Below are positions 6,410-9,250 of a stretch of 9,250 nt of DNA, piece after piece (within the stretch, counting starts at the first letter, position 1; each line of letters opens with the position of its first letter). The DNA comes from Candidatus Bathyarchaeota archaeon. Its GTDB lineage: Archaea; Thermoproteota; Bathyarchaeia; Bathyarchaeales; Bathycorpusculaceae. The stretch spans positions 8,236 through 17,485 of the forward strand of contig JAGTQT010000002.1 of assembly GCA_018396615.1 (NCBI GenBank), in the 5' to 3' direction. The notes beneath the pieces are model-generated. The model was not told the origin of the DNA. It saw only the letters and a list, made by a program, of their open reading frames with translations, and searched no databases. Both the position numbers and the translations under genes were made by a program.

Positions 6410-6865
6410 TTATCTCATACGTGCGCTGGTTCCCATTCCTGTTCTAGATGATGGAACAGTGGCTTCCCATGGATATATTTCCTCTGCAAGGTTAAGTGCA
6501 GCATAATAGAAGTCTTGGTACTGTTTTGCTAAGGCTTCGTTTTGCTGTGAGAGGTTGGTTACTTCAGTGCTTAGTGAGTCTCTTTCGTTTGTGAGTGCCG
6601 TTATCTGTGCGTTGAGTGATGTTATCTGCGAGTTAAGTGAGATTATCTGGTCGGAGAGGGCTGAGAGCTGGGCTTCTTTGGCTGCTACTTCTTCTTCAAG
6701 ATCTTCTATTTGTGCTTGCAGAGTGTTTCTTTCGTCGTTCATTTGGTTTTGGATGTTGCTAGCGTTGGTGTAGTATATTACTGTTAGGACTGACATTACG
6801 CCGATAACAGCACATAAGCCTATTAGTGCAAAAGCCACCATCTTTTCTCTTGATGCTAACGCCAT
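6410..6865 (-). CDS. Membrane-anchored coiled-coil protein, function unknown
   Basis: The 151-residue protein has one N-terminal membrane span (about 9-32) followed by a long coiled coil (about 36-118). The coiled coil includes a run of seven-residue units, QIISLNS, QITSLNA and QITALTN (74-94), so the helix repeat can be read directly. The C-terminal 30 residues (YYAALNLAEEIYPWE onward) break the heptads and end in a Ser/Arg/Met-rich tail. The orientation is uncertain; the positive N-terminus (SREK) suggests the coiled coil faces outside. The start is secure, since GGAGGTGA lies 4 nt before the ATG. A plus-strand ORF across the same bases is its mirror. Such proteins are often low-similarity structural or stalk proteins; no enzymatic motif is visible. 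Confidence 0.85.
   Translation of the reverse strand: MALASREKMVAFALIGLCAVIGVMSVLTVIYYTNASNIQNQMNDERNTLQAQIEDLEEEVAAKEAQLSALSDQIISLNSQITSLNAQITALTNERDSLSTEVTNLSQQNEALAKQYQDFYYAALNLAEEIYPWEATVPSSRTGMGTSARMR
6600..6662 (-). repeat. Three imperfect 21-bp tandem units in the coiled-coil gene
   Basis: Units begin at 6600, 6621 and 6642 (plus-strand reading gttatctg, gttatctg, attatctg) and encode successive seven-residue heptads. The first two are close copies; the third has diverged in its second half. This suggests the coiled coil grew by duplication of whole heptads. Confidence 0.6.
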
Positions 6866-6869
6866 TTTT

Positions 6870-6877
6870 TCACCTCC
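6870..6877 (-). promoter_or_regulatory. Full Shine-Dalgarno site GGAGGTGA
   Basis: This site, 4 nt before the ATG at 6865, matches the complement of the archaeal 16S rRNA tail over all eight bases. It is the strongest ribosome site in the window and suggests high expression of the coiled-coil protein. Confidence 0.8.
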
Positions 6878-6901
6878 GCATGCATTGCCAAGATTGTTTC
6901 A

Positions 6902-6911
6902 CTTTTAAAGC
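6902..6911 (-). promoter_or_regulatory. TATA-like promoter of the coiled-coil gene
   Basis: On the minus strand this reads GCTTTAAAAG. A start site 26 nt downstream would fall near 6880, just before the Shine-Dalgarno site, giving a leader of about 15 nt. A second AT-rich candidate, TTTAAA at 6921-6926, would give a longer leader. Confidence 0.45.
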
Positions 6912-7024
6912 GTGCCTAGGTTTAAATGTTGTTTAACACGAATAGTTATCGGAAATAGTGTTTTAAAGACAAAAAAACAAGTATGAATCTGCATCTAATA
7001 ATTCAGAAATAGTAAAGGCTCCTC

Positions 7025-7060
7025 AGCTGAAGCTCTACGTGCATTAATCCAGCTTCAGCT
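7025..7060 (-). terminator. Perfect 10-bp inverted repeat after malate dehydrogenase
   Basis: Arms AGCTGAAGCT (7025-7034) and AGCTTCAGCT (7051-7060) are exact reverse complements separated by 16 nt. The structure starts 2 nt past the stop codon at 7063-7065. In the minus-strand transcript it would form a strong stem-loop. A T7 run follows about 50 nt further (6977-6971). It could serve termination, 3'-end protection or, as DNA, protein binding. Confidence 0.55.
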
Positions 7061-7062
7061 AG

Positions 7063-7971
7063 CTAGCCAGCCTGTTTCAATGCTTCTTTTATCAACGAAG
7101 CTGATTGCTGGAGCTTCTCTTTTGTTTCCGAATCCAGCTTGAGTTCTATGATTTTTTCGACGCCGTTTCTTCCGAGGATTACAGGTACACCTATCGACAC
7201 GTCGGATAAGCCATATTCGCCTTGAAGGAATGTGGAGACGCTCATTAACCGGTTTCTTCCGCGCAGTACTGCATCTGCCATAATTGCGATTGTTGCTGCT
7301 GGGGCGTATACTGTTGATCCTTTAAGTCTGATGACTTCTGCGCCTGAGGTTCTGGTGAGGTTCACTACTTTCTCTATTTGTTGTTTGCTTAGGAGGTTGG
7401 TTATTGGGATTCCTGAAACTGAGGCGTAGTTGATAAGAGGAACCATGGAGTCTCCGTGTTCTCCTATCACGAGCGCTCTGACGTCTTCTCTTGAGACGTT
7501 GAGTTCTCTTGCGATGTATGATCTGAAGCGTAGTGTGTCAAGAATGTTGCCCATTCCGAAGACTCTGTTTCTCTCAAATTTTGACTCCTTGTAAGCTACG
7601 AGGGTCATGACGTCAACAGGGTTAGTCACCATCATGATCTTGCATTTCGGAGCATACTTGACGATTTCCTTTGTGATCGATCTGATGATTGCCGCGTTTT
7701 TTGCGGTTAAGTCGATTCGGCTCATGCCATGCTGTCTTGCGTGTCCAGCTGTGACTATTACAAGTTCGGAGTCTTTGATTTCGCTGAAGTTGCTTGTGCC
7801 TTTTATGGTGCCGTCGAACTCTATGGCGGGTGCAGCCTGCATCATGTCTAGTGCTTCGCCGTGAGCTAGGTTTTCCGCGATGTCCACAAGGACAACGTCA
7901 CTTATTCTGTATCGTAGGATGTTGAAGGCGGCTGCGCTTCCAACTTTTCCTGCGCCGATTATTGAAATCAT
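7063..7971 (-). CDS. mdh: Malate dehydrogenase, LDH-like NAD-dependent type
   Basis: The 302-residue protein interconverts malate and oxaloacetate in the cytoplasm. The Rossmann motif is IIGAGKVGSAAA (4-15), and Asp30 at the end of the second strand favours NAD over NADP. Catalytic residues are in place: Arg79 in the substrate loop (AGHARQHGMSR) at the position that is Arg in malate and Gln in lactate dehydrogenases, Arg85, Asp145 and Arg148 in NILDTLRFR, and His172 in GEHGDS. NPVDVMT (117-123) is also typical. The loop is unusual: the common Arg-Lys-Pro is Arg-Gln-His here. A short ribosome site (GAGG) sits close to the ATG, with a TATA box about 65 nt upstream. The gene stands alone, with its own promoter and terminator-like hairpin. 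Confidence 0.93.
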   Translation of the reverse strand: MISIIGAGKVGSAAAFNILRYRISDVVLVDIAENLAHGEALDMMQAAPAIEFDGTIKGTSNFSEIKDSELVIVTAGHARQHGMSRIDLTAKNAAIIRSITKEIVKYAPKCKIMMVTNPVDVMTLVAYKESKFERNRVFGMGNILDTLRFRSYIARELNVSREDVRALVIGEHGDSMVPLINYASVSGIPITNLLSKQQIEKVVNLTRTSGAEVIRLKGSTVYAPAATIAIMADAVLRGRNRLMSVSTFLQGEYGLSDVSIGVPVILGRNGVEKIIELKLDSETKEKLQQSASLIKEALKQAG

Positions 7972-8030
7972 AAACCTCTTTTAGGCTGGTGGTTTCAGAT
8001 AAACGTAACTGAGAAGAGAAGTTTAAACCC

Positions 8031-8042
8031 CTTATATATAGG
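8031..8042 (-). promoter_or_regulatory. TATA box of mdh (palindromic TATATATA core)
   Basis: The minus strand reads CCTATATATAAG. A start site 26 nt downstream would fall near 8010, giving a leader of about 38 nt. TATATATA (8033-8040) is its own reverse complement, so it could also drive plus-strand transcription toward the small ORF and tRNA. The palindrome GTTTAAAC (8021-8028) lies just downstream in the mdh direction and is a candidate operator. Confidence 0.6.
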
Positions 8043-8081
8043 TGAAACATAAACTGGGCGTGTGCAGTTTTTAGATTAGGA

Positions 8082-8144
8082 GTGGATAGGTTGTCACAAG
8101 TTGGTTTAGCTTTGGATGGCGTTGACCGTGTCGGGAAAGCTTAA
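8082..8144 (+). CDS. Possible very small ORF (17-20 residues), unproven
   Basis: A frame from GTG 8082 or TTG 8091 to TAA 8142-8144 encodes LSQVGLALDGVDRVGKA from the TTG. AGGAG (8078-8082) lies 8 nt before the TTG, and the palindromic TATA core at 8033-8040 is placed to drive it. It lies between mdh and tRNA-Asp, in a gap with no other gene. I do not recognise the peptide. It may be a real small protein, a leader peptide, the remnant of a larger gene, or chance. Confidence 0.2.
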   Translation: MDRLSQVGLALDGVDRVGKA

Positions 8145-8148
8145 TTAA
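8139..8148 (+). promoter_or_regulatory. TATA-like element upstream of tRNA-Asp
   Basis: GCTTAATTAA resembles the CTTAATAG cores of the other plus-strand promoters here. A start site 26 nt downstream would leave a 5' leader of about 27 nt for RNase P to remove. It overlaps the stop of the possible small ORF. Confidence 0.4.
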
Positions 8149-8197
8149 TCAAAAATCTTCATTATCCCTCTCAGCGTCTAAAAACGCGTAACCCTAA

Positions 8198-8275
8198 GCC
8201 CTGGTAGTATAGTCCGGTCTAGTATATGCGGCTGTCGCCCGCAGGACCCGGGTCCAAATCCCGGCCAGGGCGCCA
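8198..8275 (+). tRNA. tRNA-Asp (anticodon GUC), CCA encoded
   Basis: The cloverleaf folds fully without an intron. The acceptor stem pairs GCCCTGG with CCAGGGC. The D stem (GTAT with GTAT, containing two G-U pairs) carries the G18G19 of the D loop. The anticodon stem is TGCGG/CCGCA with loop CTGTCGC, giving GUC at the centre. The variable region is 4 nt. The T stem is CCGGG/CCCGG with loop TCCAAAT. Discriminator G at 8272 is as expected for aspartate, and CCA (8273-8275) is encoded in the DNA. The mature body is 75 nt. Confidence 0.95.
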
Positions 8276-8292
8276 CTTCATGTATTTGCGCG

Positions 8293-8688
8293 CTAGGTCT
8301 TTGCCTCTTTTTGTTCGATTAGCCGTTTAAGCTTCTTTTCCATTTTTAGCTCGTAGACGTGTTCCTTAACCATTGGTGGCAGTCCTTGCCTCTTGAAAAG
8401 CAAATTTGGCGCGATAATCCGTCTTTCCCCGCGTTTTACTTTCACTTTTTTGCCGTAAACTTTGTCTTCAAATGGCTCTAATGCCTCAACAATCCAGTTT
8501 CCCCTGCTCCTTGTCAGAATTTTGACCTTATGTTTTCCCTTGTAATACCTTAGTTCTTCGTCGCTCAAAAGCAGACTTCCTACAAGTTCTCTTGTGTAGA
8601 CCGCTATATATGTTCTTTTTTCACGACCTCGTTTTATGGCACGCGTGGTATTCCGCAGAAAACATAAGAATGCGTCTCGCGCATTCAA
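8293..8688 (-). CDS. Small basic protein of unknown function
   Basis: The frame encodes 131 residues, rich in Lys and Arg, with no membrane span or signal peptide. The centre (about 25-105) looks like a compact beta-rich fold: KRTYIAVYT, YKGKHKVKIL, GNWIVEALEPF and YGKKVKVKRGERRII read as successive strands. The C-terminus (from PPMVKEHVYELKMEKK) is a charged helix. The first codon is TTG (8686-8688), not ATG, with AGG directly before it; the frame has no other standard start nearby. The N-terminus is thus uncertain and the true protein may begin later. The composition suggests RNA or ribosome binding, but I recognise no family. It converges on tRNA-Asp with an 18-nt gap and is divergent from the Nre gene. 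Confidence 0.65.
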   Translation of the reverse strand: MNARDAFLCFLRNTTRAIKRGREKRTYIAVYTRELVGSLLLSDEELRYYKGKHKVKILTRSRGNWIVEALEPFEDKVYGKKVKVKRGERRIIAPNLLFKRQGLPPMVKEHVYELKMEKKLKRLIEQKEAKT

Positions 8689-8793
8689 CCTAATGAGGGT
8701 CAGTCATTCTCCAGCCACAGGCAAACAGCACTTCAACAAGCTCATGGGTAGCAGAAATTCTAAGAAACTCGAGCCTGTCAGCCAGCATTGACT

Positions 8794-9250
8794 ATGGAGA
8801 AAGCCTTAACATCGCTACCCGAGCCTCTCGAAGTAGCCAATGCGTAGCCTGCAAAGGGTCTAGGCTTCTCTGCGGAAAAGCCCGATGCCCCATACTCGTT
8901 AAGGTTAACCAGTTTCTGAGAAGCATCCCACTCATACACAGCGAAGACATAGATGGGGCATCACCGCCAAGCGTCTTCATCGGAAGAATCGGCTACCCCA
9001 AAGTCTACGCAGGACCACTCGTTCCGCCAGTGCAGGAAGACACCAGCATCTATGACCTGCCGGAATACTGGTTCGGAAAACCGATGGACGAAATCGTCCG
9101 CTTTAGGTCAATGCTTATCAGAGGAAAACACGCCGTGCACGTAAACCGCTTTAGAGAAGCAGGAAAAATCATCGACAAAACCTGCGAGCTGGGGCTTGCG
9201 ATAAGACCCGTTGACATAGAGCTGCTTCTGAAAAACACTACACACGAAGA
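8794..9250 (+). CDS. nreA: Archaeal Nre (NreA)-type DNA repair protein, N-terminal part, start unresolved, runs off right edge
   Basis: From base 8841 to the edge an open frame encodes the Nre N-terminal domain. It has a zinc-finger-like CVACKGSRLLCGKARCP (Cys codons at 8841, 8850, 8871, 8886), then PPSVFIGRIGYPKVYAGPLV, YDLPEYWFGKPMDEIVRFRS and a run beginning KHAVHVNRF. These match the archaeal Nre family, whose Haloferax member acts with UvrABC in repair of mitomycin C damage and binds PCNA through a C-terminal motif (outside this window). In this frame there is no ATG, GTG or TTG between the TGA at 8694 and the first Cys. The ATG at 8794 (MEKALTSLP) is in another frame and hits TAG at 8845. 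One missing base near the CCC at 8818-8820 would join the two. The start given is that ATG; a rare ATT/ATC start is the alternative. Confidence 0.82.

Noticed and set aside
6555..6773. Plus-strand 72-codon ORF opposite the coiled-coil gene
   Set aside because: It is the mirror of the heptad repeats (Ser/Val/Ile-rich), while the minus strand has the strong Shine-Dalgarno site and clear protein architecture.
7056..7066. CTAGCTAGC-type short tandem repeat at the mdh stop
   Set aside because: It is only a few bases long and is explained by the stop codon and the adjoining inverted-repeat arm.
7232..7864. Two plus-strand ORFs inside mdh
   Set aside because: They are antisense to conserved dehydrogenase motifs and have no signals of their own.
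8198..8275. tRNA-Asp as an integration attachment site
   Set aside because: No integrase gene or direct repeat of the tRNA 3' end was seen within the window, so there is no support for an integrated element.
8792..9238. Two minus-strand ORFs and one plus-strand ORF over the Nre region
   Set aside because: The frame with the four-Cys motif and Nre family residues explains the DNA; these ORFs are in other frames and have no recognisable content.

Overview
The window looks archaeal, probably from the TACK/Bathyarchaeia-like part of the tree; the lineage is an inference, because no marker gene here settles it. The evidence is: TATA-type elements upstream of most genes; strong Shine-Dalgarno sites such as GGAGGTGA; an archaeal-type HMG-CoA synthase carrying its DUF35 partner; an LDH-like malate dehydrogenase; an Nre (NreA)-type repair protein, a family known from archaea; and surface domains dense in N-glycosylation sequons. 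No insertion sequences, CRISPR arrays, rRNA or phage genes were seen.

Layout. 1-237 (-): N-terminal part of an unidentified membrane protein that runs off the left edge. 238-374: divergent promoter region. 375-3082 (+): a translationally coupled pair, a thiolase-fold protein and a DUF35-HMG-CoA synthase fusion. 3112-4296 (+): a Yip1-like membrane protein with a heavily sequon-rich outer domain. 4358-6321 (+): a MacB/LolD-type ABC ATPase and its FtsX/MacB-like permease, overlapping by one base. 6410-6865 (-): a membrane-anchored coiled-coil protein. 7063-7971 (-): malate dehydrogenase, followed by a perfect inverted repeat. 8198-8275 (+): tRNA-Asp(GUC) with encoded CCA. 8293-8688 (-): an unidentified small basic protein. 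From about 8794 to the right edge (+): the Nre N-terminus, whose start codon cannot be found in frame.

How the genes work together. In many archaea acetoacetyl-CoA thiolase, HMG-CoA synthase and a DUF35 protein form one complex that makes HMG-CoA for isoprenoid lipids. Here the DUF35 domain is fused to the N-terminus of the synthase, and the synthase keeps its catalytic residues. The thiolase partner has lost every recognisable catalytic residue (nucleophilic Cys, the HDxF His, the GHP His, the HN pair). This altered complex is the most interesting item in the window: the thiolase looks like a pseudoenzyme kept as a structural partner, or the pair has moved to another acyl-CoA chemistry. The Yip1-like protein and the ABC exporter form a second, envelope-related block with separate promoters.

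Most intergenic regions are short and hold recognisable promoters or terminator-like elements. A possible 17-20 codon ORF lies between the mdh promoter and the tRNA.
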